Of a DNA stretch of 64,000 nt, positions 36,336-45,021 are shown piece after piece. Position 1 is the first letter of the stretch. Every line of letters begins with the position of its first letter. The position numbers and the translations under genes are program-made. Origin of the DNA: Neisseriales bacterium (lineage in GTDB: Bacteria > Pseudomonadota > Gammaproteobacteria > Burkholderiales > UBA11063); contig SSGX01000009.1 of assembly GCA_008017155.1 (NCBI GenBank), forward strand, positions 1 to 64,000, read 5' to 3'. The notes beneath the pieces are model-generated. The model ran no database searches, had not been told where the DNA came from, and saw only the letters and a program-made list of their open reading frames with translations.

Positions 36336-37982
36336 ATGAAATTTATTCAAAATCAGTTACTCAAAAAGGAGACTTTGGCAACTGCCAGTAAGCTCCTTGA
36401 GGGCAAATGGTTAAAGGATAGCACTAAGCTTCCTTTATTATTTGAAGAGATAATTAAGCCTCATAATCGGGTTTGTCTAGAAGGGGATAACCAGAAGCAG
36501 GCAGTATACCTAGCAAAAGGATTGTGTAAGGTCAACCCGCAAATAGTTAATAATTTACATATTGTTCAATCCTGTCTGTCTTTACCTGAACACGTTGAGA
36601 TCTTTGAGCGTGGAATAGCCAGTAAGGTTGATTTCTGTTATTCTAGCGGACAAGGCGCACGCGTCATGAACCTTGCTGCCGAAGGTAAGATTGAGATGAA
36701 AGCAATTCATACCTATCTCGAGCTATTTTCGCGTTATTTTCTTGATCTTACTCCCAATGTAGCGTTATTAGTTGCGGAGAAAGCTGATCGGGCTGGGAAT
36801 CTTTATACTGGCGCAAACACCGAAGAAACTCCAGCTATTGCCGAAGCTACTGCCTTTAAGGATGGTATTGTAATTGTTGAAGTAAATGAAATAGTCGATG
36901 AATTACCCCGAGTTGATATTCCTGCATCTTGGGTTGATGTACTAGTCCATAGTCCTACGCCACAGATGGTTAAACCATTATTTACCCGCGATCCAGCAAA
37001 AATTGATGAAGTGAAAATCCTGATGGCAATGATGGCAATCAAGGGGATTTATGCCAAATATGGTGTAAATCGGCTTAATCATGGTATTGGTTATGCTACT
37101 TCGGCAGTTGAATTGCTGTTACCAACCTATGCTGAATCATTGGGTTTAAAAGGGAAAATCTGCCAATACATGGTGATAAATCCCTGTCCCACGCTTATTC
37201 CAGCGATTGAATCTGGGTTTATAAAAACCATCTGTTCGCCGGGCGGTGAAGTTGGGATGAATGAATACGTTCGTGCACATGCTGATATTTTCTTTAATGG
37301 TAGTGATGGTTCGCAACGTAGCAATCGAGCATTTGCCCAGCTTGCTGGTTTATATGCGATTGATATGTTTGTTGGTGGCTCATTACAGATTGATCTAATG
37401 GGAAATAGTTCTACCGCAACAATAGAGCGTATGACTGGCTTTGGTGGTGCACCAAATCTTGGTAGTGATATTAATGCCAGACGACATAGTTCTGATACTT
37501 GGCTTAAAGCCGGAGCGGAATATGCACAAACGCAGGATAAAACACTTCTAAAAGGGCGTAAGCTCGTGGTGCAAATGGTTGAAACCTTTCAGGCAGCTGG
37601 TCAGCCTACTTTTGTTGAAGAGCTTGATGCTCTTACCTTACAGAAAAAAATGAAGATGCCACTTCCGCCAATCATGATTTTTGGTGATGATGTTACACAT
37701 ATTGTTACTGAGATTGGAATTGCTAACTTATTGCTATGTAAAGATCTTGCTGAACGGGAACAGGCAATTCGCGCCGTTGCTGGATATACTCCAGTGGGCC
37801 TGGCTAAAGATCCACAAAAAGTAGCCGAATTACATAAGCGTGGGGCAATTCAGTACCCTGAAGATTTAGGGATCAGGTTTAGTGATGCTACCCGCGATTT
37901 ATTGGCGGCAAAATCAATCAAAGACTTGGTGGAAATTTCCGGTGGGCTTTATAATCCACCATCAATGTATCGGGACTGGTAA
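36336..37982 (+). CDS. mdcA: Malonate decarboxylase alpha subunit
   Basis: Malonyl-S-ACP:acetate ACP transferase subunit of the biotin-independent malonate decarboxylase. 548 residues from ATG 36336, selected by GGAG 8 bases upstream; ATG 36330 is too close to it. Conserved blocks include CLEGDNQKQA, GADRAGNLYTG-like EKADRAGNLYTGANTEETPA, INPCPTLIPAIESGF and GGSLQIDLMGNSSTATI. Length matches the family (about 550). First gene of the mdc operon; one base separates it from the next gene. Confidence 0.95.
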   Translation: MKFIQNQLLKKETLATASKLLEGKWLKDSTKLPLLFEEIIKPHNRVCLEGDNQKQAVYLAKGLCKVNPQIVNNLHIVQSCLSLPEHVEIFERGIASKVDFCYSSGQGARVMNLAAEGKIEMKAIHTYLELFSRYFLDLTPNVALLVAEKADRAGNLYTGANTEETPAIAEATAFKDGIVIVEVNEIVDELPRVDIPASWVDVLVHSPTPQMVKPLFTRDPAKIDEVKILMAMMAIKGIYAKYGVNRLNHGIGYATSAVELLLPTYAESLGLKGKICQYMVINPCPTLIPAIESGFIKTICSPGGEVGMNEYVRAHADIFFNGSDGSQRSNRAFAQLAGLYAIDMFVGGSLQIDLMGNSSTATIERMTGFGGAPNLGSDINARRHSSDTWLKAGAEYAQTQDKTLLKGRKLVVQMVETFQAAGQPTFVEELDALTLQKKMKMPLPPIMIFGDDVTHIVTEIGIANLLLCKDLAEREQAIRAVAGYTPVGLAKDPQKVAELHKRGAIQYPEDLGIRFSDATRDLLAAKSIKDLVEISGGLYNPPSMYRDW

Positions 37983-37983
37983 A

Positions 37984-39171
37984 ATGGAAAAACTACAATA
38001 TAATTTTAGCTCAAAAACAAATAAATTGAGTGAATTTGGTATAACTGCGGGCGTAGTTAATTCAGGTAATCTCGAAATTCTCCTTGAGAAACATGATAAG
38101 GTAGATGAGCTTTTTATTGAAATTAATACTACAGTTCCCGGATTTGCAGCAGTCTGGCAGGCAGTAATTAGTGATTTTGTCGCTAAATATGCCGTCGGTG
38201 CATGTAAATTCACTATAAATGATTGTGGCGCAACACCAGCAATAGTTTCTTTACGTTTACGTCAGTTATATGAGCTAGCAGCTAGTGGTAATCAGGGTAA
38301 TGATTATAGCAATAGTCGCTATCTTGAATTAAATGCTAGAGAGCGAATTAATGCTTTGGTCGATGGTGGGAGTTTTACTGAAATCATGCCAGCAATTAAT
38401 AAAATAGTTTCTCCGCATTTGGGGCAACTTGATTTACCTGTAGAATTTGATGATGGTGTAATTATTGGAACAGCAAAAATTTCAGGTAAGCCAGTTTATA
38501 TTGCATCGCAAAATTATGCCTTCATGGGTGGTGCGGTTGGTGAAGTTAATGGTGCTAAATTAAGTGGCATCTGTCTTAAAGCACTTAAAGATAAAGTTTC
38601 AGCCATGATCTTTCTTCTTGATAGCGGCGGAGTAAGACTACATGAAGCTAATGCTGGTGAAATTGCGATCAGTGAGCTAATTGCTGCAATTATCCAGTTA
38701 AAGCTGGCTTCTATTCCGGTAATTGGTATCGTTGCTGGTAGAAATGGTGCTTTTGGTGGAATTGGCATTGTGTCACAATGCTTGGATGCCATAATTGTAA
38801 CTGAAAATGCACGAACTAGTGTTAGCGGACCAGAAGTGATTGAGACAGTGATGGGTGTCGCGGAATACGATTCATCTGATCGGGCACTGGTTTGGCGAAC
38901 TTGCGGCGGACGACACCGTTCTATTATGGGTGATGCATTCTATTCTAGTAAGCAAATTGGTGATATTCGGCAAAAACTATTGGAGTTACTAGATAAACCA
39001 ACTTTATTTAATGAGAAAACTTTGCTCGATGAATATCAGCAACTTGAGCAAAGATTGATTGATAATCAAAATAGTCGTGATGGTATTGATGTTTGGGCTA
39101 TAGCTGGACTTAGTAATCCACAACAGATACCCGATTTGTCGGATAGTGATTTCATGGAGTTATTAAAATGA
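37984..39171 (+). CDS. mdcCD: Fused malonate decarboxylase acyl carrier (MdcC) and beta subunit (MdcD)
   Basis: 395 residues. Residues about 1-100 match MdcC, the acyl-carrier delta subunit: VVNSGNLEILL has Ser27 at the position that carries the phosphoribosyl-dephospho-CoA group, and DCGATPAIVSLRLRQ is the family signature. After a short Asn/Ser-rich linker (about 100-115), MdcD, the decarboxylase beta subunit, begins at LELNARERINALVDGGSF and includes VYIASQNYAFMGGAVGE and LLDSGGVRLHEANAGE. In the systems I know, mdcC and mdcD are separate genes. No internal stop or plausible restart lies at the junction. Starts one base after mdcA; overlaps mdcE. Confidence 0.92.
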   Translation: MEKLQYNFSSKTNKLSEFGITAGVVNSGNLEILLEKHDKVDELFIEINTTVPGFAAVWQAVISDFVAKYAVGACKFTINDCGATPAIVSLRLRQLYELAASGNQGNDYSNSRYLELNARERINALVDGGSFTEIMPAINKIVSPHLGQLDLPVEFDDGVIIGTAKISGKPVYIASQNYAFMGGAVGEVNGAKLSGICLKALKDKVSAMIFLLDSGGVRLHEANAGEIAISELIAAIIQLKLASIPVIGIVAGRNGAFGGIGIVSQCLDAIIVTENARTSVSGPEVIETVMGVAEYDSSDRALVWRTCGGRHRSIMGDAFYSSKQIGDIRQKLLELLDKPTLFNEKTLLDEYQQLEQRLIDNQNSRDGIDVWAIAGLSNPQQIPDLSDSDFMELLK

Positions 39172-39872
39172 AGTATCAGGATTTATTGCAACAATTATTT
39201 GGTAACGAAATTAATTATTCCGTCGATAATAATGTTCTACTTGGGGATGCTGCTTTTGATAATCAGCAATTTAGCCTTTGTGGGATAGTAGATGCTGCCC
39301 AGCTTGATAATGTAATGAGCCTTAAATTAGCAAAATTTATTTTAGATAAAGTAAATTTAGATCCTAAGTTTAATTTACTAATTTTCATTGATACTGGTGG
39401 GCAAAAAACAAGTCGTCAGGCGGAGTTACTTGGCTTAAATCGTTATTTTGCTCATTTGATTAAGGTAATTCATTATGCTCGCGCAAAAGGGGCTAGAGTA
39501 TTTAGTCTAGTTTATGGTAGTGCTTTGGGTGGTGCATTTATTGCTGCCGGACTTAATGCTGAAAAGGTATATGCACTGGCAGAAGCGCAAATTGCCGTTA
39601 TGTGGCTAGAAGCAATGTCACGGGTAACCAAGATTCCATTAGTAAGGCTTGAAGAGCTTAGTAAAAGTTCAGCAATTTTTGCACCCGGTGCTGAAAATTT
39701 TGTGAAGCTTGGTGTGATTGATAAAATTATTGATCCAGCAGCATTTCTTCCACAAATTATTAGCGATATTGGGGGTGCAGCTCCTTCAATCAATCATTGG
39801 CGCGAGCTTGCTGATGTAAGAGGAGGGCGAACCTTAGCTAATAAAATTGTTAGCCAAGTTATCAATGACTGA
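39168..39872 (+). CDS. mdcE: Malonate decarboxylase gamma subunit
   Basis: Crotonase-fold partner of MdcD in the carboxyltransferase-like decarboxylase core. 234 residues. Recognised by IDTGGQKTSRQAELLGLNRYFAHL, YGSALGGAFIAAGL and AVMWLEAMSRVTKIPL; FAPGAENFVKLGVIDKI lies near the C terminus. Four-base overlap with mdcCD (ATGA) and eight-base overlap with mdcG imply tight translational coupling. Confidence 0.92.
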   Translation: MKYQDLLQQLFGNEINYSVDNNVLLGDAAFDNQQFSLCGIVDAAQLDNVMSLKLAKFILDKVNLDPKFNLLIFIDTGGQKTSRQAELLGLNRYFAHLIKVIHYARAKGARVFSLVYGSALGGAFIAAGLNAEKVYALAEAQIAVMWLEAMSRVTKIPLVRLEELSKSSAIFAPGAENFVKLGVIDKIIDPAAFLPQIISDIGGAAPSINHWRELADVRGGRTLANKIVSQVIND

Positions 39873-40491
39873 ATATTTTCGCCATGATTTGATCTGGCGG
39901 GGTAATGAAAATTTACCCTATGTGGTAACCCGCCAGCCAGCAATTAGTTTGGATAAGCTACTGGTTGCCAGAAGTCTAGGTCCAGATAAATCAGTTCTTT
40001 CACGGCAAACTTTCTTAATTGATACTTCTGAAGTCACAAACCATACCATGCCTATTAAGCTTATTGATATTCTTAATAAGCCAGAATTAAGAGAAAAAAT
40101 TATAGCTAGTGGTAAGCAGACATTTATTTTATCCTTGCTAGATAAATTAACTAACACTATTTCGGTTTGTTGTTATGGTTCTTTTAGCTGGGAATACCTA
40201 ACTAATAAAATCTATACTACGGCTACTTCTGATCTTGATCTTTTGTTCTATGTTAAGAATGAGGCGGAGCTATCGGGAATTGCAGATTTATTTGATAAAC
40301 TAAATTCATGCGCTAAATTGCCTATTGATGGTGAAATTATATTTAATCGCAAATGTTCGGTTGCAATTCGCGAATGGTTTAATTTAAATTTAGCTTCCAG
40401 TGAAAAAATATTAGTTAAAACTAGTCATGAGGTAAATCTTTTAACCCAAAGGGAAGTCTTCCAATATGCAGGAATTAGCCCAGCAGCTTAG
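39865..40491 (+). CDS. mdcG: Phosphoribosyl-dephospho-CoA transferase
   Basis: Attaches the 2'-(5''-triphosphoribosyl)-3'-dephospho-CoA prosthetic group to the MdcC serine. About 208 residues. The nucleotidyltransferase core CCYGSFSWEYLT followed by TSDLDLLF has the metal-binding Asp pair; the N-terminal HDLIWRG is typical. ATG 39865 is preferred over the longer frame because it overlaps the mdcE stop in the compact way of this operon. It overlaps mdcB by 26 bases. Confidence 0.9.
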   Translation: MTEYFRHDLIWRGNENLPYVVTRQPAISLDKLLVARSLGPDKSVLSRQTFLIDTSEVTNHTMPIKLIDILNKPELREKIIASGKQTFILSLLDKLTNTISVCCYGSFSWEYLTNKIYTTATSDLDLLFYVKNEAELSGIADLFDKLNSCAKLPIDGEIIFNRKCSVAIREWFNLNLASSEKILVKTSHEVNLLTQREVFQYAGISPAA

Positions 40492-41278
40492 TAATTTAGC
40501 AAAGCTTGCATTATATCAGGAACTCGAGACTTATCCAAAGCCAGGATTGGTTAGTCATATTGATAATGGTAGCCATACTGATATGGATCATGCTATATTT
40601 CTTAGAAGTATTGATGCTTTGGGTAGCTATTTTCATGAGTTGGTGATGGCTGGAATAAATAATGTCAGCTTTGATGAATTAAAATTACTGGCAATTGCAG
40701 CTGAAACTAGAATGCTTAAAGCAACAAATGGTATTAATACTCATCGTGGTGCAATTTTTATTTTTGGATTATTGATCCCTGGACTTAGCTATTTGATTTC
40801 AAGAGGGTTAGATTCTGAAACTCTTTCGGCTACAATCATTAAAAATTACTCTGCTGATCTTTCAACTCACAAGCCAAATCCAGCTAGTCACGGTAGTAAA
40901 ATACGTGAGCAATATCAGCTTGAAGGCATTATTGATTCCGCAGGTAAAGGGTTCCCACTTATTTTTGCAGCACTTGAGGAGCTATCTTCATATATGCAAC
41001 TCTATACTAATGAAACATATATACGGCTAAAATTGTTTTTTTATATCATGCAGCATCTGGATGATACCAATCTAGTCTATCGTGGCGGGATTGATGCCTT
41101 AAAATATGCTAAAATTGAAGCAGCACAATTATCTAAAATTGAGTGTAATAAAATGCAGTATGATGCTGCTCTATCTTTACATCATGATTTTATCCGTAAG
41201 AATTTAAGTCCAGGTGGTAGCGCCGATGTATTTGCTGCCGTAGTTTTTCTTGATATGGTTAGACAGATATGGGATTAG
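40466..41278 (+). CDS. mdcB: Triphosphoribosyl-dephospho-CoA synthase
   Basis: CitG-family enzyme making the MdcC prosthetic-group precursor from dephospho-CoA and ATP. 270 residues. ETYPKPGLVSHIDNGSHTDM, GINTHRGAIF and NLSPGGSADVFAA are the family motifs. In other mdc operons this gene is commonly second; here it is fifth, between mdcG and mdcH. It overlaps both neighbours. Confidence 0.92.
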   Translation: MQELAQQLSNLAKLALYQELETYPKPGLVSHIDNGSHTDMDHAIFLRSIDALGSYFHELVMAGINNVSFDELKLLAIAAETRMLKATNGINTHRGAIFIFGLLIPGLSYLISRGLDSETLSATIIKNYSADLSTHKPNPASHGSKIREQYQLEGIIDSAGKGFPLIFAALEELSSYMQLYTNETYIRLKLFFYIMQHLDDTNLVYRGGIDALKYAKIEAAQLSKIECNKMQYDAALSLHHDFIRKNLSPGGSADVFAAVVFLDMVRQIWD

Positions 41279-42195
41279 CTATTATTTTTAGTGGGCAAGG
41301 TAATCAGCATAAGCAGATGTTTGCTAGATTTCAGAGCGAATTAGATCTATCGCTAATTAAGACTGTGGAAAAGAATATCTCGTGTTCATTATTACCTGAA
41401 ATTACACTTGACGATAACGATTTTTTCTCAAATCAATATGCCCAGCCGATAATTTCCAGCTATGAATATATCCTCTGGCAGACAATACACGATAAGTTAC
41501 CAGAACCAGTTGCTGTTGCAGGCTATAGCTTAGGCGAAATAACTGCCATAGCTGCTGCAATTAGTCTAGAATTAAATGAGTTACTAGTCCTTACTAAGGC
41601 TAGAGCAAGTCTCATGGCTACTTCAAAGCCAAGCGGACTAGTTGCAGTTAGCGGAATACGATCTGATCAAATTGATCTTATATTGGTAAAGCATAATTGT
41701 TATTTGGCGATAAAAACATCTGAGCAGAGTTTTATTGTCGGTGGTTATAGTAAAGATTTATTGCAGTTAGAAGCGGAACTAAAATCGTTACCCGGAATGC
41801 TAAGTATACATTCTTTAAAAGTTAGTGTTGCCGCACATACTCCTCTATTAACTGATAAAGTAGCTCCATTTGTTTCGCTATTTAATAATTATTCGCATAA
41901 ATTACTTAATTTAAGAGTGGTATCAGGTACTAACGCTGCGGTACAATATAGTACTAGTGCTGCGATTAATGCTGCATGTAACCAACTGGCTCAAACAATA
42001 AATTTTGATCGGTTAGTTAATGTTCTTGTTGAATTGGGTGCAACAACGGTACTTGAAATAGGACCAAGTAAGGCAATCCAGAATATTGTGCATAAGCTTA
42101 ACCCAAGGGTAAAAGTTAGGTCTATTGAAGACTTTAGATCATTAAGCGAAGTGGTGGAATGGGTCTCCAAAATGGGGGAAATGAATAGTTATTGA
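41269..42195 (+). CDS. mdcH: Malonyl-CoA:ACP transacylase of malonate decarboxylase
   Basis: Charges the MdcC carrier with malonyl to start the catalytic cycle. 308 residues. Acyltransferase fold with IIFSGQGNQHKQMF at the start, nucleophile Ser in AGYSLGEITAIAAA, catalytic His in VSVAAHTPLL, and VLEIGPSKAI. FabD is the housekeeping paralogue; the operon context identifies this copy as MdcH. Overlaps mdcB by 10 bases and is 17 bases from the next start. Confidence 0.9.
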   Translation: MGLAIIFSGQGNQHKQMFARFQSELDLSLIKTVEKNISCSLLPEITLDDNDFFSNQYAQPIISSYEYILWQTIHDKLPEPVAVAGYSLGEITAIAAAISLELNELLVLTKARASLMATSKPSGLVAVSGIRSDQIDLILVKHNCYLAIKTSEQSFIVGGYSKDLLQLEAELKSLPGMLSIHSLKVSVAAHTPLLTDKVAPFVSLFNNYSHKLLNLRVVSGTNAAVQYSTSAAINAACNQLAQTINFDRLVNVLVELGATTVLEIGPSKAIQNIVHKLNPRVKVRSIEDFRSLSEVVEWVSKMGEMNSY

Positions 42196-42212
42196 TAGTT
42201 TTTGAAGGAATT

Positions 42213-43790
42213 ATGATAGTGAAGGTGAAATTGTTAACATCCCTATGTATTGGTACATTAATTACTGGGAGCGCGCTAGCCTGCACAACCATTCTTGTTG
42301 GTAATAATGCAACTACTGATGGCTCAATTATAGTAGCTCGTAATGATGATACTAGTAATGCTTTAAAAACCTTTGCAATTATGAATCATCCTCAAACTAT
42401 TAATTCGAGTGGTAAACTTTATCGTTCGAATGCAAATAATTTTACTTATACACTACCAGCAATTTCACTTGCTTATACTGCATTACCTCGCTCATTTAGC
42501 AAAAGTAAGCCAAATTTCTCCATGGAGGAAGTTGGTATAAATGAATCTGGGGTTGCTATTTCGGCAACAGAAACTATTTTTAACTCTGCTAATGCCCTAA
42601 AGATAGATCCATATCTGGAAGAAAGTGGTATTAATGAGGATTCCATTCCTAGTGTAATTCTGCAGTCAGCACATAGTGCTCGCGAAGGTATTATGCTTTT
42701 AGGTTCGATTATTGAAAAACAGGGGGCTGCAGAAGGCTTTGGAGTAGCAATTAGTGATAAGACTGACGGCACTTGGTATCTGGAAACAGCTAGTGGTCAC
42801 CGCTGGGTAGCATGGCGCTTACCAAATGATAGTTTTTTTGTTTCAGCCAATCAGGGGCGAACTCAGAAAGTAAATCTACGTGATGCGAATAATTTTATGG
42901 GTTCAGGTGATTTAATTAAGTTCGCAGTCGATAATGATTTGTATTCCCCAAAATCGCGTGGTTTTTGGGACTGGCTAACTGGCTCGAATGAAGTAAATCC
43001 AGAAGAAAGCTTTAATTTCTTTAAAGTATATGTAGAAAATGGTGAGCACGATAAAACCTATAATTATCCAAGGATCGAATCATTAGAGCAGCTTTATACT
43101 GGGAGTAGTTATACAGTAGGAGATGGCTTATTTCCTGTCTGGGAAACCCCAACTAAAAAACTTAGTGTAGCTGATGTCGCGGCTGGGTTGAGGTTACATT
43201 ATCAGGGCACAGAATATGATCCATACACTACACAGAATCCTAAAGCACCATATCGTCCAGCTTCCGTAATGCGTGCAATATTTTCGCATATTACCCAAAT
43301 TCGTCCTAATTTGCCAGATGATATTGCTTACGTTGAATATGTTGCAATTGGAATGCCTGATTTATCAATCTATATTCCATTTTATCGTGGTCTACCAGAA
43401 ATCCCGACATCATATCAAACGGCAGTTGATGCAATCCCAGATAATACTTCTGAATACTGGAAATATCGTAAGCTTCAAGCACTAGTTATGCAAAACTATC
43501 CAAAATATGCACCGATGGTTCATGAACAGTTTAACCAATTTGAAAGTGAAATGTTTGTCAAACAGGCTGCAGTGGAAGAAACCTATCTGAAACTATACGA
43601 AATGGATCCCAAACAGGCAGATAAACTCTTACAGCAGTTTACCGAGATACTGATTTCGCAGGCAGATGTTTTGGTGAGTAATTTAACTAAAAAAATTGCT
43701 AATGATCTGAAAATGAATAATCTTAGTAATGCTGATTATGCAAAATTAATCGATAAAACCGAAAAAGAGTATCACTATGGTGGGGCATAA
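42213..43790 (+). CDS. Secreted C69-family dipeptidase
   Basis: N-terminal-nucleophile dipeptidase related to PepD. 525 residues from ATG 42213 (GAAGGAA upstream). Signal peptide ends ALA, and the next residue is Cys24 (CTTILVGNNATTDGS), so cleavage by signal peptidase would itself expose the catalytic N-terminal Cys. IIVARNDDT and MEEVGINESGVAISATET are family patterns. It sits in the mdc operon, 17 bases after mdcH, although dipeptide cleavage is unrelated to malonate. It could cleave dipeptides such as those made by the NlpC/P60 enzyme upstream. Confidence 0.88.
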   Translation: MIVKVKLLTSLCIGTLITGSALACTTILVGNNATTDGSIIVARNDDTSNALKTFAIMNHPQTINSSGKLYRSNANNFTYTLPAISLAYTALPRSFSKSKPNFSMEEVGINESGVAISATETIFNSANALKIDPYLEESGINEDSIPSVILQSAHSAREGIMLLGSIIEKQGAAEGFGVAISDKTDGTWYLETASGHRWVAWRLPNDSFFVSANQGRTQKVNLRDANNFMGSGDLIKFAVDNDLYSPKSRGFWDWLTGSNEVNPEESFNFFKVYVENGEHDKTYNYPRIESLEQLYTGSSYTVGDGLFPVWETPTKKLSVADVAAGLRLHYQGTEYDPYTTQNPKAPYRPASVMRAIFSHITQIRPNLPDDIAYVEYVAIGMPDLSIYIPFYRGLPEIPTSYQTAVDAIPDNTSEYWKYRKLQALVMQNYPKYAPMVHEQFNQFESEMFVKQAAVEETYLKLYEMDPKQADKLLQQFTEILISQADVLVSNLTKKIANDLKMNNLSNADYAKLIDKTEKEYHYGGA

Positions 43791-43792
43791 AT

Positions 43793-44854
43793 TTGAAGAA
43801 AGATCTTAATCAAAGAAATAATCTCATCCTCTGGGGGATAGTGACGGGTCTATCCTTCTTTATAATCTTGGGTGTTATTATTTCAATGATTGATTTAGAG
43901 ATTTTTCGTAATAAAAACCTAATTAAAGATTGGCATATAAGAGTCGGTCTTTTTTTTCTTGCACTCCTTGCTGCTATAAAAATTACTAATTGGGTCATAA
44001 AACTGCTGGCAGAGCGGCTTAATGATAAGTATCTTGAGCGGTTTCATTTTTTACCCGAATATCAGAGTTTTAGTGAGGCTCGCTGGCGGTTTAATTTTGG
44101 CGAGAAAAGGTATAAGCATGCGGTTTTGTTGCTTCATGGGTTTTCTGGATCAACACAGGAGTTTCAATTCCTGATTCCCAAATTAGAAGAGTTAGGGATT
44201 CCCTATATTGCACCAGCAATACTTGGTTTTGGTAATACCAAAACAGTCATTCTAAATAAGGCAACTCGTAAAGATTGGTATCGTCTTTCTTTGGCTTATT
44301 TTGATTGTCTTTCCTCTGTAGCTGAGAAGGTGAGTATTGTTGGACATTCTATGGGTGGTATTTTGGCTAGTTATATTGCAGAACACCGTCAGACCAATCA
44401 TCTGATCTTGTGTAGCCCAGGAATTTACTGCGCCAAAACAGATGTTAAATATCGTAAATTATTAATGAATCCGTTTTTTGCTTATTTTTATATCCGGCTT
44501 ATTCCATATTTACCGAAGACAATTCGTCCTGGGCGAGATACCTGTAGTGATACATTAGATGGTGAATATGCCAAAAATATCTTTCAATATCTAGCTATTC
44601 CAATAAAAAGCTTGCGTGAGCTTTTTTTCGCTCAGGAAGATGTTAATCTAGCTAAAATGAAATGCTTTAGCTTATCAATTTTATATGGTAAATATGAGTT
44701 AACTGTTGATATTGATAAATTATTTCAAATGCTTGGTAAAAATCAAATCAAATATTATAGCTATTGTTTTGAAAATTCTGCACATAATGTACTTGAAGAC
44801 TTTGATCGTGAGCGAAGTTGTCAATTAGTTGTAGATATTCTTACTAGTAAATAG
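43793..44854 (+). CDS. Membrane-anchored alpha/beta hydrolase
   Basis: 353 residues. Two N-terminal hydrophobic helices (about 10-33 and 47-68), then an alpha/beta hydrolase with oxyanion motif LLLHGFSGS, nucleophile Ser in VGHSMGGILASY and a C-terminal His in ENSAHNVLEDFDRE. Similar to carboxylesterase/monoacylglycerol lipase-type enzymes; substrate unknown. The start is TTG 43793, two bases after the dipeptidase stop, with GGGG upstream. Last gene of the mdc transcript. Confidence 0.75.
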   Translation: MKKDLNQRNNLILWGIVTGLSFFIILGVIISMIDLEIFRNKNLIKDWHIRVGLFFLALLAAIKITNWVIKLLAERLNDKYLERFHFLPEYQSFSEARWRFNFGEKRYKHAVLLLHGFSGSTQEFQFLIPKLEELGIPYIAPAILGFGNTKTVILNKATRKDWYRLSLAYFDCLSSVAEKVSIVGHSMGGILASYIAEHRQTNHLILCSPGIYCAKTDVKYRKLLMNPFFAYFYIRLIPYLPKTIRPGRDTCSDTLDGEYAKNIFQYLAIPIKSLRELFFAQEDVNLAKMKCFSLSILYGKYELTVDIDKLFQMLGKNQIKYYSYCFENSAHNVLEDFDRERSCQLVVDILTSK

Positions 44855-44926
44855 CTTAAATAAGAAAACTTATTTGATAATCATTACTCCCGGGTTGTCA
44901 ATCCTTCTTGCTTGATAAATAAAATT

Positions 44927-44945
44927 GGGGCTAGACAATCAAAGC
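44927..44945 (+). repeat. Orphan insertion-sequence end
   Basis: GGGGCTAGACAATCAAAGC. The last 18 bases are identical to the terminal repeat of the IS1595-type element at the left window edge (238-255, minus strand). Its orientation points rightwards, towards the broken recombinase. I found no partner end and no transposase remnant to its right, so it looks like the residue of a decayed or deleted element. Confidence 0.5.
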
Positions 44946-45021
44946 GGATTATTTCTAACCAATTTTAATATTATAGCATAGAGATTATCATTCCGATAAT
45001 TGAACCTAAACTCACATTCTT

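Noticed and set aside
41269-42195. Reading the malonyl transacylase as housekeeping FabD
   Set aside because: Its overlap with mdcB and position at the end of the mdc set make MdcH the better call; no fab genes adjoin it.
44859-44876. AAATAAG-AAAA-CTTATTT as terminator of the mdc operon
   Set aside because: Seven-base, purely AT-rich stem without a following T run; too weak to list as a terminator.
44995-45010. Possible attachment-site copy: AATTGAACC also occurs in the ssrA T-arm complement at 46235-46243
   Set aside because: Only nine bases shared, about what chance allows in an AT-rich region; a real att duplication at ssrA should be longer.
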